DNA of 64,000 bases from Gimesia fumaroli (GTDB lineage Bacteria > Planctomycetota > Planctomycetia > Planctomycetales > Planctomycetaceae): the NCBI RefSeq assembly GCF_007754425.1, contig NZ_CP037452.1:434001-498000 (forward strand), read 5' to 3'. Each line of letters begins with the position of its first letter. The first letter of the stretch is position 1. Shown piece after piece: positions 1 through 9,246 of this stretch. The notes below the pieces were generated by a model. The model saw only the letters and a list, made by a program, of their open reading frames with translations, made no database searches and was not told where the DNA came from. The position numbers were made by a program, and so were the translations under genes.

Positions 1-1
1 G

Positions 2-2218
2 AAGACGCCGCGAACTGGCATGCATGAGGAAATTCCCCTGCGTCACTGGCACCTGCGTGATCCGGGAGTGGTTCCAAACCTGTTGCAGACAGGTGCGGGC
101 TCACCAACGGGAATCTGTGTTTATGAAGGTTCTCTTCTGCCGAAAAAATATCAGGGCGAAATTATCCACTCCGATGCCGGACCGAATGTGGTCCGCGCGT
201 ATCCGGTTGAAAAAGAGGGCGCAGGCTACAAAGCCGAAATCGCCAACATCATCACCAGTGAAAAAGACAAATGGTTCCGCCCGTCCGATGTCTGTGTTGC
301 CCCCGATGGGTCTCTGTTCGTTGCCGACTGGTATGATCCGGGCGTCGGCGGACACCGGATTGGAGATCAGGAACGGGGACGTATTTTCCGCATCGCACCT
401 CCCAATACAAAATATCAATTTGACAAACTTGACCTGAGTACAATCGAAGGCGCGATTGCCGGAATCAAAAGCCCGAATCTGGCAACCCGCTATTTAGCCT
501 GGAATAAATTGCACGATTTACAAGAGCAAGCAGAACCACAATTGGAAGTACTCTATCAGACTGACAACCAGAGGAACCGCGCTCGCGCCCTCTGGCTGTT
601 GGCTGGTATAAAGGGTAAGTCAAACCAGTACGTCGAACGCGCGATCAAAGATGAGAATCCTGATATTCGCATCACCGGACTGCGCGCCGGCCGTCGTTAT
701 AAGCTGGACGTGATTCCCTATGTGAAACATTTGGTGAAAGATCCCTCACCGCAAGTGCGTCGTGAGTGTGCCATCGCACTGCATCACAATCAATCCTCGT
801 CCGCACCCGAGCTCTGGGTTACCCTGGCTGATCAATATGATGGAAAAGATCGCTGGTATCTGGAAGCACTCGGAGTCGGCATGGATGAGCAGGAGTCAAA
901 ATTCATGTCAGCCTGGCTCAAGCAGGCAGGCGACAATTGGGATACTCCCGTTGGCCGCGATCTATTGTGGCGATCCAAGATTCCATTAGCTGTGCCTTAT
1001 CTGGTTAAAATCATCGAGAACCCGGATACGAAATTAGCCACGTTACCTCGCTATTTCCGTGCATTGGACTTTATTCCAGGGAAAGAAAAAAATACAGCGG
1101 TTGCAGAATTGGCTCTCATGAAAGAACCTGGAAACAAAACCCGGGAGACCTACATCATCGCAGAAGCCATTTCCCGAATGCCTGCGAACGTTGTGACACA
1201 GGATAAAAAGTACCAGCATGCATTGGCACAAGTCATCGACAGCAGCCGGGGGACTCCCGAGTTCACGAAGCTGGTCGAAAAGTTTAAGGCGTCTGACTAC
1301 TATCCCGAGTTGGTCGCGTTGGCCAGCCAGTCGGGTAAATCTCAGGCAGCCGTCGATGCAATTCGCGCGGCCTTGAGCCTGAAGCAGAATGCGTTGATCC
1401 GAAAATCGCTGCAGGAAAAAGCAGATACCGAAAAAGAACAGAATCAAAAGCTTGATCTGATCTGGGCTTTGGGAAGTGCCGGACATAATGGTGCTAATGC
1501 GATCCTGTTAAAAATCATCAAAGACAATCAGGAGCCGCTGGTCGATCGACGCGAAGCCGTCCGGGCGATTGCCAAGACTCGTTCCGGTGCACATGCGCTG
1601 CTTGATCTGGCAGAGAAAGGTTCTTTTGCCCCGCAATTAAAACAGACCGCTGCTGCAGCAATGTCTTCGACGATTATGAAAGATGTGAAAGAACGTGCGG
1701 CCAAACTATTCCCGGCACCTCCGACCAAAGACAATAAACCTCTGCCTCCGATCAATGTTTTAGCAGGGATGAAGGGAGATACACTGGATGGTCGGGTGAT
1801 GTTCAATACCAAGGGTACTTGTGCCAAATGCCATGTCGTGAATGGCATGGGTAAAGAGGTCGGGCCGAATCTGTCTGAGATCGGTAAGAAGCTGAGCCGC
1901 GAAGCGCTGTTCGAATCAATCCTCTATCCCAGTGCCGGGATCAGCCACAACTATGAATCGTATACACTGATTCTGGAATCGGGAAACGTTGTGAATGGGC
2001 TCCTGGTTAATAAAACCGACGACGCCATCACGATCAAGGATGCGGAAGCGATCTCACGCACCTTCAAAATGGATGACGTAGATGAAATCATTCAACAAAA
2101 GATCTCCCTCATGCCTGCCGACCTGCAGAAAGTGCTGACTCAGGAAGAACTCGTCAACATCGTCGAGTACCTGACCACACTGAAGAAGGCCAAAAAGAAC
2201 GAAAAGGCGAGCCGGTAA
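2..2218 (+). CDS. PVC-type haem-binding CxxCH protein with HEAT-like repeats (5' partial)
   Basis: The reading frame is open to the left edge, so the N-terminus lies outside the window; the ATG at 20 is internal. The first ~130 visible residues are the end of a beta-propeller, PQQ-dehydrogenase-like domain (DVCVAPDGSLFVADWYDPG). A long helical stretch of HEAT-like repeats follows. The last ~140 residues form a cytochrome c domain with a single haem site CAKCH, a distal region around ISHNYESY, and a DUF-like end (LMPADLQKVLTQEELVNIVEYL). This three-part layout is typical of the large planctomycete family often named membrane-bound dehydrogenase. The protein is probably periplasmic and redox-active; its substrate is unknown. 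The family call is secure; the function is not. Confidence 0.9.
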   Translation, partial: KTPRTGMHEEIPLRHWHLRDPGVVPNLLQTGAGSPTGICVYEGSLLPKKYQGEIIHSDAGPNVVRAYPVEKEGAGYKAEIANIITSEKDKWFRPSDVCVAPDGSLFVADWYDPGVGGHRIGDQERGRIFRIAPPNTKYQFDKLDLSTIEGAIAGIKSPNLATRYLAWNKLHDLQEQAEPQLEVLYQTDNQRNRARALWLLAGIKGKSNQYVERAIKDENPDIRITGLRAGRRYKLDVIPYVKHLVKDPSPQVRRECAIALHHNQSSSAPELWVTLADQYDGKDRWYLEALGVGMDEQESKFMSAWLKQAGDNWDTPVGRDLLWRSKIPLAVPYLVKIIENPDTKLATLPRYFRALDFIPGKEKNTAVAELALMKEPGNKTRETYIIAEAISRMPANVVTQDKKYQHALAQVIDSSRGTPEFTKLVEKFKASDYYPELVALASQSGKSQAAVDAIRAALSLKQNALIRKSLQEKADTEKEQNQKLDLIWALGSAGHNGANAILLKIIKDNQEPLVDRREAVRAIAKTRSGAHALLDLAEKGSFAPQLKQTAAAAMSSTIMKDVKERAAKLFPAPPTKDNKPLPPINVLAGMKGDTLDGRVMFNTKGTCAKCHVVNGMGKEVGPNLSEIGKKLSREALFESILYPSAGISHNYESYTLILESGNVVNGLLVNKTDDAITIKDAEAISRTFKMDDVDEIIQQKISLMPADLQKVLTQEELVNIVEYLTTLKKAKKNEKASR

Positions 2219-2239
2219 TTTGATCGAGGGAGGAACCAG

Positions 2240-3160
2240 TTGCGCACCATGAATCTCATTGGCTGGATTGGTGTGCTGCTGGTCACACTTGCTGCCAGCT
2301 TCTGGTCGTTCTGGGGGACCATTGAGGCCTTTCACGAAGGTTGGTGGCAACCTCAATTAGGGATGCGGCTGCTGCAGACGGCCGCTTATCTCAGCCCGGC
2401 AGTCGTCTTTAGTGGTCTCGCCGTATTGGGGATTCGCTGGCCCCGTGTCGGCGCAGTGTTGTTTCTTTTGCTGGGAGCGGTGATCGCAACTCTTATCATC
2501 ATCGATCGGTCGAGTATTTCAATTCAGATCATACTTTGTTTGACTGCCCTGCCGATGATAGTGGGCCTTCTGTTTCTATTCGGGCGACCGCAGCCCAAAG
2601 CAGCCGCTTATGCTGTTGCGATGGGAATTCCTCTGTTGATATTACTGGGATCGGGGGCAGAGCCTGTCTATCGGGTTTGCACGCGATTCGATGATGGTGA
2701 TCGGGGAGAGCGGTTGGTGGAAGGGCAGGGGGTGACTCTCGTCTGGGCGCCGGCCGGGCCCGGGTGGAGTCGGGACGGAGGCGTTGACTGGCACGAGGCC
2801 CGCGAACGCGTTCGCTATCTGACTGAGGATGGTCTGTCACTGGCCAACGAACCGCAAGATTTCTGGCGGTTGCCAACGCGCGAAGAAGTCGTCTGTTCAT
2901 TGACGCGTGGCAATCGAAATGCAGGCGGAACATGGGACCCCGTTCGTAAGCAGCCAGACTACGAACGCAAACCTGATAAAGAGGCTCCGCTCTGGGATCC
3001 CTACTCCCCCCTGATTTATCTCTGGACGTCTGACGAAGCAGACGAGCGACGTGCCTGGATCGTGGTCTATCATGGCGGCATCTACGCAAAACGGAAAAAA
3101 CTGGCATCACCCAGCATCGGCTTTCGTGCCGTCTGCAAACCTGGGGCAACCAAACTTTGA
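2240..3160 (+). CDS. Membrane protein with C-terminal DUF1566/Lcl-like domain
   Basis: About 306 residues. Four or so hydrophobic helices fill the first ~140 residues. A soluble domain follows, with the signature of DUF1566/formylglycine-enzyme-like folds: DFWRLPTREEVVCSL, LIYLWTSDEADERRAW and a C-terminal GFRAVCKP. I chose TTG at 2240 because AGGGAGGA (2226-2233) ends six bases before it; the ATG at 2249 would sit too far from that ribosome site. The gene starts 21 bases after the cytochrome gene stops and may be cotranscribed with it. The exact function is unknown; the domain usually sits in surface or lectin-like proteins. Confidence 0.6.
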   Translation: MRTMNLIGWIGVLLVTLAASFWSFWGTIEAFHEGWWQPQLGMRLLQTAAYLSPAVVFSGLAVLGIRWPRVGAVLFLLLGAVIATLIIIDRSSISIQIILCLTALPMIVGLLFLFGRPQPKAAAYAVAMGIPLLILLGSGAEPVYRVCTRFDDGDRGERLVEGQGVTLVWAPAGPGWSRDGGVDWHEARERVRYLTEDGLSLANEPQDFWRLPTREEVVCSLTRGNRNAGGTWDPVRKQPDYERKPDKEAPLWDPYSPLIYLWTSDEADERRAWIVVYHGGIYAKRKKLASPSIGFRAVCKPGATKL

Positions 3161-3281
3161 AAACGGTTCAGGAACAACTTCTCTCAAATTACTTTAATAT
3201 CTCGTTAACAGATTTATTTTCAGATCTCCTATGCTAAGATAGTTTTAGTCACTGTTTCATTTTAGCCTGTTGGCGTTCGAC

Positions 3282-4133
3282 ATGAATAAGAGCATCTCAG
3301 CCACAGGTCTTCCTCGGCTTTCAGACATCGGTACTGATTTGCTTCAGATTACAAGATGTCAGCGGGTTCGAACTCTTTCAATCCCCTTCATTGCCTGTCT
3401 CGCGTATTGGCTGTTTGCCTGTTCTGGACACTGGGTCTTTGCAGTCTTGTCGCTGGTTGTAATGAGCTTTATTACTTACGGCTCTACTTCACACGATCTG
3501 GTTCATCACAATCTGGGATTGCAGCGCAGGACCAATGAGTTTTTCTTATTTCTGATCGAAGCGATTTCGCTTCGGAGCGGCCATGCTTATCAGGTGGTTC
3601 ATTTGAACCACCATGCACGATTTCCACATGAAGATGATATTGAAGCTGATGCATCCCGCATGTCTTTCTCGCGGGCCATCCTGGAAGGTTTTGTGTTTCA
3701 GTTTCGAATTTATATCTGGGCGCTGCGAAATCCGCGGGGTCGATTGAGCTGGATTATTGCTGAAGGAGTGCTTGTGTTTTGCCTGATCCTGGGAGCCCTG
3801 ATCGCGATTCCGTATACTCTCCTTCCTGTCATCTATGTCGGTCTGATGATTGCCGGGAGCTGGATTATTCCGCTCATTACTGCATTTATCCCACATGATT
3901 CGCGGGCAACCGATGCCGTGCATCAGACACGATTATTTCGAGGGACACTGTTTCGTTTCATTGCCTTTGATCATCTCTACCATCTGGAGCATCATCTTTA
4001 TCCGAACGTTCCTCATCAGAACTGGCCTCGGCTGGCACAACGTCTGGACCCCTGGTTTGAGAAAATTGGTTCCAGTCGATCCGCTTCTGGTTCTGATGAG
4101 CAAACAAGGTTCCTGTGGGGGAGAATACCATGA
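3282..4133 (+). CDS. Fatty acid desaturase / carotenoid-hydroxylase-like membrane di-iron protein
   Basis: The three histidine boxes of the membrane desaturase superfamily are visible: HDLVHH near residue 75, HLNHHARFPHEDD near 110, and HHLYPNVPHQNW near 235 (EHHLYP). Hydrophobic helices lie between them. About 283 residues from ATG 3282; a TTG 12 bases upstream is in frame but less likely. The enzyme should use O2 and electrons to desaturate or hydroxylate a lipid or carotenoid chain in the membrane. The stop overlaps the next start as ATGA (4130-4133), so translation is probably coupled to the metallo-hydrolase. The length and final histidine box fit beta-carotene hydroxylase-like as well as acyl-lipid desaturases; I cannot separate these. 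Confidence 0.85.
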   Translation: MNKSISATGLPRLSDIGTDLLQITRCQRVRTLSIPFIACLAYWLFACSGHWVFAVLSLVVMSFITYGSTSHDLVHHNLGLQRRTNEFFLFLIEAISLRSGHAYQVVHLNHHARFPHEDDIEADASRMSFSRAILEGFVFQFRIYIWALRNPRGRLSWIIAEGVLVFCLILGALIAIPYTLLPVIYVGLMIAGSWIIPLITAFIPHDSRATDAVHQTRLFRGTLFRFIAFDHLYHLEHHLYPNVPHQNWPRLAQRLDPWFEKIGSSRSASGSDEQTRFLWGRIP

Positions 4134-5167
4134 TTGGGAAATGGCTGCGATTTCTATTGTGGCAGCCTTATGCACTATTCTGTCGGCGTTTTCCCTTATG
4201 GCCATTTCGTGTGACTGTGACGCAACCCGTGGAATATGTCACCTGTATCCAGATCGATAATTTACTGACACGCCTGTTAAGCCGGTTCAGTGGAGGATAC
4301 GATTACGCCGTCTGTTATCTCGTGGATGGATCGCTGTTGATCGACACGGGCTTTCCCTGGGCACGTCGCAGTTTGAAACAGACACTCATCGAACTGGGGG
4401 TCATGGATAGCATCACCACCGTCGTCAACACGCACTATCATGAAGATCATACGGGAAACAACGACCTTTTGGTCGAGCTGTGTAAAGCACAGGTGCTGGT
4501 TCATCCGGATGCGATTCCGGAAATTCGTTTTCCCGTCGAATTGCGCTGGTATCGCAGTTTTCTATTTGGCCCGACTCATATTGCGGATGCGAGTCCCATC
4601 GGGGCGTCAATCAAGACAGAGCATACGCAATTTGATGTTATCGAAACCCCCGGACATTGTCCGGGGCATATCTGTCTGTTTGAACCGAACAAAAAAATCT
4701 TATTCAGCGGAGATCTCTACATCGCCGCCGACCTGGACAGTCAATTGGGTGATGCGGATGGTCCCCAATGGATAGCCAGCCTGGAAAAAGTGATGGCATT
4801 AAGGCCCGAATGGCTATTTGATGCGCATGGCACCGTTTTTCAAGGGAGCGAGGCGGTAGAACAGCAGTTACAGAGAAAACTGGACTTTCTGCTGACGATT
4901 CGCAGTCGGGTAAATCAGATTGCGACGCACGAGCAGACGATTGAAGAATTGACTCGGAAAGTGTTCGATCGTCATAGTCTGGTTGATTTTCTGTCTTTTG
5001 GCGAAGGTTGGCTTTCCTTAATAACCGGCTCCGATTTCTCTCGAAGTAATATCGTGAAGTCTTTTCTCCGCGAAAAATTTCGTGCTGAAGCTTCTAATGA
5101 GAAGACATTCATAAAAAAAGAAGTTCAGGACACAGCCATTTCTTCGATGGATGGTCAACAACTCTGA
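4130..5167 (+). CDS. Metallo-beta-lactamase-fold hydrolase
   Basis: The MBL metal motif THYHEDHTGN lies near residue 101, followed by the downstream ligands in ETPGHCPGH and SGDLYIAADLD. These give a complete binuclear zinc site. I chose ATG 4130 because GGGGGAG lies six to seven bases upstream and the start overlaps the desaturase stop. The C-terminal ~100 residues resemble the helical extension of glyoxalase II/LACTB2-like members. Substrates in this family range from thioesters to lactones. Coupling with a desaturase suggests a lipid or acyl-thioester substrate, which is inference only. The C-terminal tail of ~30 residues is charged and probably disordered. Confidence 0.85.
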   Translation: MIGKWLRFLLWQPYALFCRRFPLWPFRVTVTQPVEYVTCIQIDNLLTRLLSRFSGGYDYAVCYLVDGSLLIDTGFPWARRSLKQTLIELGVMDSITTVVNTHYHEDHTGNNDLLVELCKAQVLVHPDAIPEIRFPVELRWYRSFLFGPTHIADASPIGASIKTEHTQFDVIETPGHCPGHICLFEPNKKILFSGDLYIAADLDSQLGDADGPQWIASLEKVMALRPEWLFDAHGTVFQGSEAVEQQLQRKLDFLLTIRSRVNQIATHEQTIEELTRKVFDRHSLVDFLSFGEGWLSLITGSDFSRSNIVKSFLREKFRAEASNEKTFIKKEVQDTAISSMDGQQL

Positions 5168-5232
5168 GCGGAATCAGTATGATGAGGGTGAGAACAAAAG
5201 CCGATTTCCTCTATTAGCAGTGAGAAGCGTTC

Positions 5233-6288
5233 ATGCCTGAAACCACCCGTTATCGTGAATTAGAAGTCGCAGGCACGCCCCGTGAAATGGGGCAGCAGGT
5301 GGGAGAGACAGCGCGAGAAGAAGTGCAGTCGTTTTGCGAGGTGGCGCTAGTTCGGCTGCAGGAAACCATGCAGATCAGTGGCGATCAGGCAAAAGCGTTA
5401 GCGGAACAGTGCCTGCCGTTGGCGAAAGAATATAGTCCGGATTCTGTTGAGGAACTGCAGGGCATTGCTGAAGCAACGGGACTGCCGTTCTGGAAAATCA
5501 TGCTGTTGCAGATTCGTAATCAGTTCACTCCAGACCCCGACTCAGGTTGTACCTCAATCAGCCTGCCTGCGACTTCGAAATGTTCCGCGATTGTCGCGCA
5601 AAACTGGGACAATGATCCTACGCTCGATCCCTTCACCATCATGCTGACACGCCGCCCGGTTGGAAAACCGGCACTGATGACACTGACCCAGGCAGGATTA
5701 ATTTCCTATATCGGCTTTAATGAAGCCGGGATCGGGGCCTGTCTGAATTCGCTGCCGGCACCGAGTCGCTCGCTGGGAGTTCCACATTATTTCACGCTCC
5801 GCGAATTATATGAGGCAACCAGTCTAGCTGCCGCGGTAAACGCGATTTGGCGGGCACAGCGTGCGATTCCAGCGAATATCATGTTAACCACACCCGAAGG
5901 ACCTGCCGACTTCGAAGTCACCATAGACAACGTGCAGGTTCTACGTCCGGAAGAAACTAGTTGGATAACGCATACCAATCACTGTCTTCATCCAGATCTG
6001 TGTGAATATAACGAACAGTTTCCAGAGCTGATCGGCTCGCATCCTCGCAAAGCCCGTATTGATAAATTGCTGAGTGCAAATACCGCCGAGATCGGAGTTG
6101 AAGAAATCAAGACGGCGCTCAGGGATCACCGGGGCCATCCTCGTTCCATCTGTCGGCATGCCAACGATGATCCAGATCACGGGTTCTGGCAGACCGTCTT
6201 TTCTGTGATCATCGAGCCCGGCGAGAGACGCATGCACGTCTCACGGGGGACTCCCTGCAGTGCACCTTATGAGGTCTATCAGTTATAG
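5233..6288 (+). CDS. C45 family peptidase / acyl-CoA:6-APA acyltransferase-like (AAT) Ntn hydrolase
   Basis: The N-terminal GTPREMGQQVGE and the SGCTSIS motif (Cys106, the predicted N-terminal nucleophile after self-cleavage) are hallmarks of the AAT/C45 family. Later conserved patches are AQNWDNDP, GFNEAGIGACLNSL and THTNHCLHPDL. The 351-residue length matches the family. The protein is made as a precursor and cut to expose the catalytic Cys. It then hydrolyses or transfers an acyl-amide bond. It follows the desaturase/MBL pair by 65 bases on the same strand, so it could act on an acylated small molecule. Its stop overlaps the convergent aminotransferase gene by 10 bases. Confidence 0.85.
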   Translation: MPETTRYRELEVAGTPREMGQQVGETAREEVQSFCEVALVRLQETMQISGDQAKALAEQCLPLAKEYSPDSVEELQGIAEATGLPFWKIMLLQIRNQFTPDPDSGCTSISLPATSKCSAIVAQNWDNDPTLDPFTIMLTRRPVGKPALMTLTQAGLISYIGFNEAGIGACLNSLPAPSRSLGVPHYFTLRELYEATSLAAAVNAIWRAQRAIPANIMLTTPEGPADFEVTIDNVQVLRPEETSWITHTNHCLHPDLCEYNEQFPELIGSHPRKARIDKLLSANTAEIGVEEIKTALRDHRGHPRSICRHANDDPDHGFWQTVFSVIIEPGERRMHVSRGTPCSAPYEVYQL

Positions 6289-7493
6289 ACCGTTTCTTCC
6301 TGTGCTAATTGGATGATCAAACCACACATCGCATCAACGGCTGCGTCAGTCAGTTCCGGGTAACAGGGGAGAAACACCGTTAGGTTTAACAGATGTGTTG
6401 CATGCGGGCAGTTGAGTTCAGGCCGATCCGCGGGCGGGGGAACCACTGCCAGGCGTCCCCGCTGCGTGCTATCAAAACCCTGTTGTTCTAAATTCGCAAT
6501 CAGCCTTTCAGGTTGATTGTTCAGCAATGGAAACAGCCAGAACGAGTGTCGGGGGTCGAGTAGTTCCGGCTGTGATTGTTCCAGTCCTAACCAGGTAATA
6601 ATTCGTTGTGCGTGTTGGATCCGTTGGTGGATTCGGCGGGCGTTGTAGGTTTGCAGACGATGTCTCAGCAGCCGGAGTGTGCCTGTGCTGGGCTGTTGGC
6701 GTAATTGGGCCAGCAAATTTTCATCTGCAAAGCCGCGAGTCAGACCGCCGAGGACGTCGTCAACACTTTTTCCCCATCGTCTGGCGAGTGCGGTGATGAT
6801 ATCGAAAAAAGGTTTTGTCGAGATTACTTTGAGGCAGGCAAATTTACAGATGTTGAAGATGAGTTTTTTACCGGGCTGAACAGGCTCCTGCGCTTGTCTG
6901 TTTCGCATACGATCAAGAATAGCCGGATCACTCACGCGGCAGAGCGCGCCGCCCAGCGCCGTTACCGTTTTGATGGGACCAAAACTGAATAGACTGGCGT
7001 CTGCTTGTTTGCTTCCGCGCCACTCGGGTTGACACCATGCCTGAGCACAGTCTTCTACCACATAGAGACCGTGTTCGCGGGTTACTTCGAGAATTTCCTG
7101 CATCTCAGGTCGGGCACCGAACAGGTGCGATACGATGAGCACTTTTGATTTTGAAGTCACTGCTTTTCTTAGAGCAGTAACGTCAAGCTGAAAATCGCTG
7201 CCGCTGAGATCAACGGGGACCGGGATGAGTTCATGAGCTCTCGCAATCAGTGGCATGTCGGGAATTGTGACTGCGGAAAACAGAACCTCTGATCCTGTCG
7301 GCAGGTCAAGGGCCGACAGCAGCAGATCGAATCCACTGCGGACTGAAAGACATGCCAGCGCATCCTTGTCACTTCTCGACCAGAGGTCTTCCAGTTTTTC
7401 ATGCGCGACTTGCCTGCCTCCCGGCAGCAGTGAGCTGCAGAATCCAAAGCATAAGTCGCGCCAGCCAATATCCAGCCTCAGGCGGATCCACAT
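6279..7493 (-). CDS. DegT/DnrJ/EryC1/StrS-family PLP aminotransferase
   Basis: A PLP type I fold of 404 residues. EDCAQAW (Asp148) matches the cofactor-nitrogen aspartate, and FSFGPIKTVTALGG carries the Schiff-base lysine (Lys175). Members usually transaminate keto-sugars, or act as dehydratases, for cell-surface glycans and secondary metabolites. The insert and tail around residues 190-330 are unusual, with little of the sugar-binding pattern seen in classical ArnB-type enzymes, so the substrate is uncertain. The gene is read after the FAD oxidase gene (57-base gap), probably in one transcript. It is tail-to-tail with, and overlaps, the C45 gene. Confidence 0.8.
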   Translation of the reverse strand: MWIRLRLDIGWRDLCFGFCSSLLPGGRQVAHEKLEDLWSRSDKDALACLSVRSGFDLLLSALDLPTGSEVLFSAVTIPDMPLIARAHELIPVPVDLSGSDFQLDVTALRKAVTSKSKVLIVSHLFGARPEMQEILEVTREHGLYVVEDCAQAWCQPEWRGSKQADASLFSFGPIKTVTALGGALCRVSDPAILDRMRNRQAQEPVQPGKKLIFNICKFACLKVISTKPFFDIITALARRWGKSVDDVLGGLTRGFADENLLAQLRQQPSTGTLRLLRHRLQTYNARRIHQRIQHAQRIITWLGLEQSQPELLDPRHSFWLFPLLNNQPERLIANLEQQGFDSTQRGRLAVVPPPADRPELNCPHATHLLNLTVFLPCYPELTDAAVDAMCGLIIQLAQEETVYN

Positions 7494-7550
7494 TGAATTG
7501 CTTTCATTATTATGATCTCAAGAATCAGTTTCGAAATCCTGTTTCTCATC

Positions 7551-9092
7551 TTACTCTATCTCTTCCTCAGGGTTCTCATATTTCTGATAGAAATGATTCT
7601 GGAACAGTTCCTGAGGATCATAGGCCCTCTTCAATTTAAAAAACTGTTTTGCCTGGGGGTAGGCGCTGTGAAACTGTTGTGGCGTCGCGTGCAGACGGTA
7701 GGGCAGGTAGTACCGCCCGCCGGCTTCAAGTGCTGCTTCGATCAAATCCACAGACATTGCCTTCATTTGCTTTTCTCCTGCTTCTGTTCGTGGTTGATAA
7801 AATAACATGACGAACGCAAATTGCCGCTGATCTGCATAGCGGAGAAAGGTGTCCTCATCCATTTCGACTTGACGCACTGTCACATTCAACAGGTCCTGAT
7901 TATGTCGTGGAATGATCTCACGTAACGCTTTGACAAAAATCACAAGACCTGCTTCAGGTATAAAATATTCATGTAGAATGTCGGTGTGATCTGCAGACCG
8001 ATTCTCAAAGATTTCTACACTTTCATTCAGTAATTGGTTCCGCGAATAATATTTCTGTTGCAAATGTGGTTGCAGTTTTGTCTCTGCATTCCAGCGCAGT
8101 TTTTTTCCGTATTCGTTGTTGCTGGATCCTCGGAAAATATGACGTCGTATTGCTGCCATGCCTGGTTCTGCCAGATCAGGTATGTCTCCTGACGGATCTG
8201 GATCGCGATAAAACACATTGATGATGACGTCCTGCAGAAAATGATCGGGGGTGATATTCATTCGCGAGAATGTCATTGCGACATCGGGATCGTCGATCAT
8301 TGTGTCGAACATATTCAGAGCCTGTTCGACAGGGACGATTGATTGTTCCAATCGGTATCTTTCATTCGGCACAACTCGCAAATCAACATCCAGAATCACA
8401 CCAAACAGGCCGTACCCACCCAGCGCCAGTGAAAACAGCTCTTTGTTTCTGGTTCGACTGCAATGGACAATTTTCCCATCAGCCAACATCAATCGAAAGG
8501 ATTCCACTGACGAGGCGATGGGAGGTTGGCCGTATTGCCAGCCATGACAATTCACACTGACAGACCCGCCGATGGTGAAAGAATTGTTCGACTGCATGAT
8601 CGCGACAGATTTTCCGCGCTGGTTGAGCCAGGGAATGATTTCACTCCACTTGGCTCCCGCCTGAACGTGCAATAAACCCTGTGCTGCATGCAGTTCCATG
8701 TTTCTAAAGGGCGTCATGTCGATCATGATCCCGCCGGGAACCAGGGTATGGCCTCCCATACTGTGTCGCGAGCCGGCAATCGAGATGCGCAATCCTTTAC
8801 GATGCGCGTGCGCCAACAATTGTGCAAGTTGTGTTTCGGCTACTGTCGTATCCAGGGGAACCGGCCAAACCTGATTGATTTGGGTTAAATTCATTCGGCT
8901 GGCATCATCCATGAAACCTTCCGGCGGCAATTCGCGCGCTTCGGTATCCTGCCAGGCGATTTGAGCTAAGTGCAGTATTGGCCGCCCGATCAGCGCCGCT
9001 GTCAGTAAGAAAATGACGACACTGACAACAGCACAAAGGCGTCCTTTTCTGCCCCACTTGCAGTCTTGTAATGGAAATAACGTCCATCGCAT
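7551..9092 (-). CDS. FAD-binding oxidoreductase, aldonolactone-oxidase/VAO-like
   Basis: An N-terminal membrane segment (residues ~18-38) precedes a FAD_binding_4 (PCMH) domain. It shows AGSRHSMGGHT near 105 and the Gly-rich SFTIGGSVSVNCHGWQ near 165, as in L-gulono/D-arabinono-lactone oxidases and related flavoenzymes. The C-terminal half (DLLNVTVRQVEMDEDTFLRYA; RYYLPYRLHA) matches the cap domain. It is likely anchored in the cytoplasmic membrane. The ATG at 9092 follows a very G-rich ribosome site. It is the first gene of a two-gene minus-strand unit with the DegT aminotransferase. Confidence 0.8.
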   Translation of the reverse strand: MRWTLFPLQDCKWGRKGRLCAVVSVVIFLLTAALIGRPILHLAQIAWQDTEARELPPEGFMDDASRMNLTQINQVWPVPLDTTVAETQLAQLLAHAHRKGLRISIAGSRHSMGGHTLVPGGIMIDMTPFRNMELHAAQGLLHVQAGAKWSEIIPWLNQRGKSVAIMQSNNSFTIGGSVSVNCHGWQYGQPPIASSVESFRLMLADGKIVHCSRTRNKELFSLALGGYGLFGVILDVDLRVVPNERYRLEQSIVPVEQALNMFDTMIDDPDVAMTFSRMNITPDHFLQDVIINVFYRDPDPSGDIPDLAEPGMAAIRRHIFRGSSNNEYGKKLRWNAETKLQPHLQQKYYSRNQLLNESVEIFENRSADHTDILHEYFIPEAGLVIFVKALREIIPRHNQDLLNVTVRQVEMDEDTFLRYADQRQFAFVMLFYQPRTEAGEKQMKAMSVDLIEAALEAGGRYYLPYRLHATPQQFHSAYPQAKQFFKLKRAYDPQELFQNHFYQKYENPEEEIE

Positions 9093-9098
9093 CGTGAA

Positions 9099-9111
9099 AT
9101 CTCCCCCCCCC
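9099..9111 (-). promoter_or_regulatory. Poly-G ribosome-binding site of the FAD oxidase gene
   Basis: On the minus strand a run of nine G (9103-9111) continues into AGA and ends about seven bases before the ATG at 9092. It supplies a strong Shine-Dalgarno match and is the longest G run I noticed in the window. Such tracts are prone to slippage. Confidence 0.6.
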
Positions 9112-9246
9112 TGAAAAAAGATCCTGCCAGCATCAAGGCGGGATCAAGGAAGAAAAATCACGGCGAAAATTGATTATTTCTGAAAATCAGGAGATACATT
9201 GATCGATGTCAGAGAATCTACTTTTAAGTTCTCGATGTAACTGTTT

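Noticed and set aside
2529-3149. 206-residue minus-strand frame
   Set aside because: Antisense shadow of the DUF1566-like membrane protein gene; no domain or start signal.
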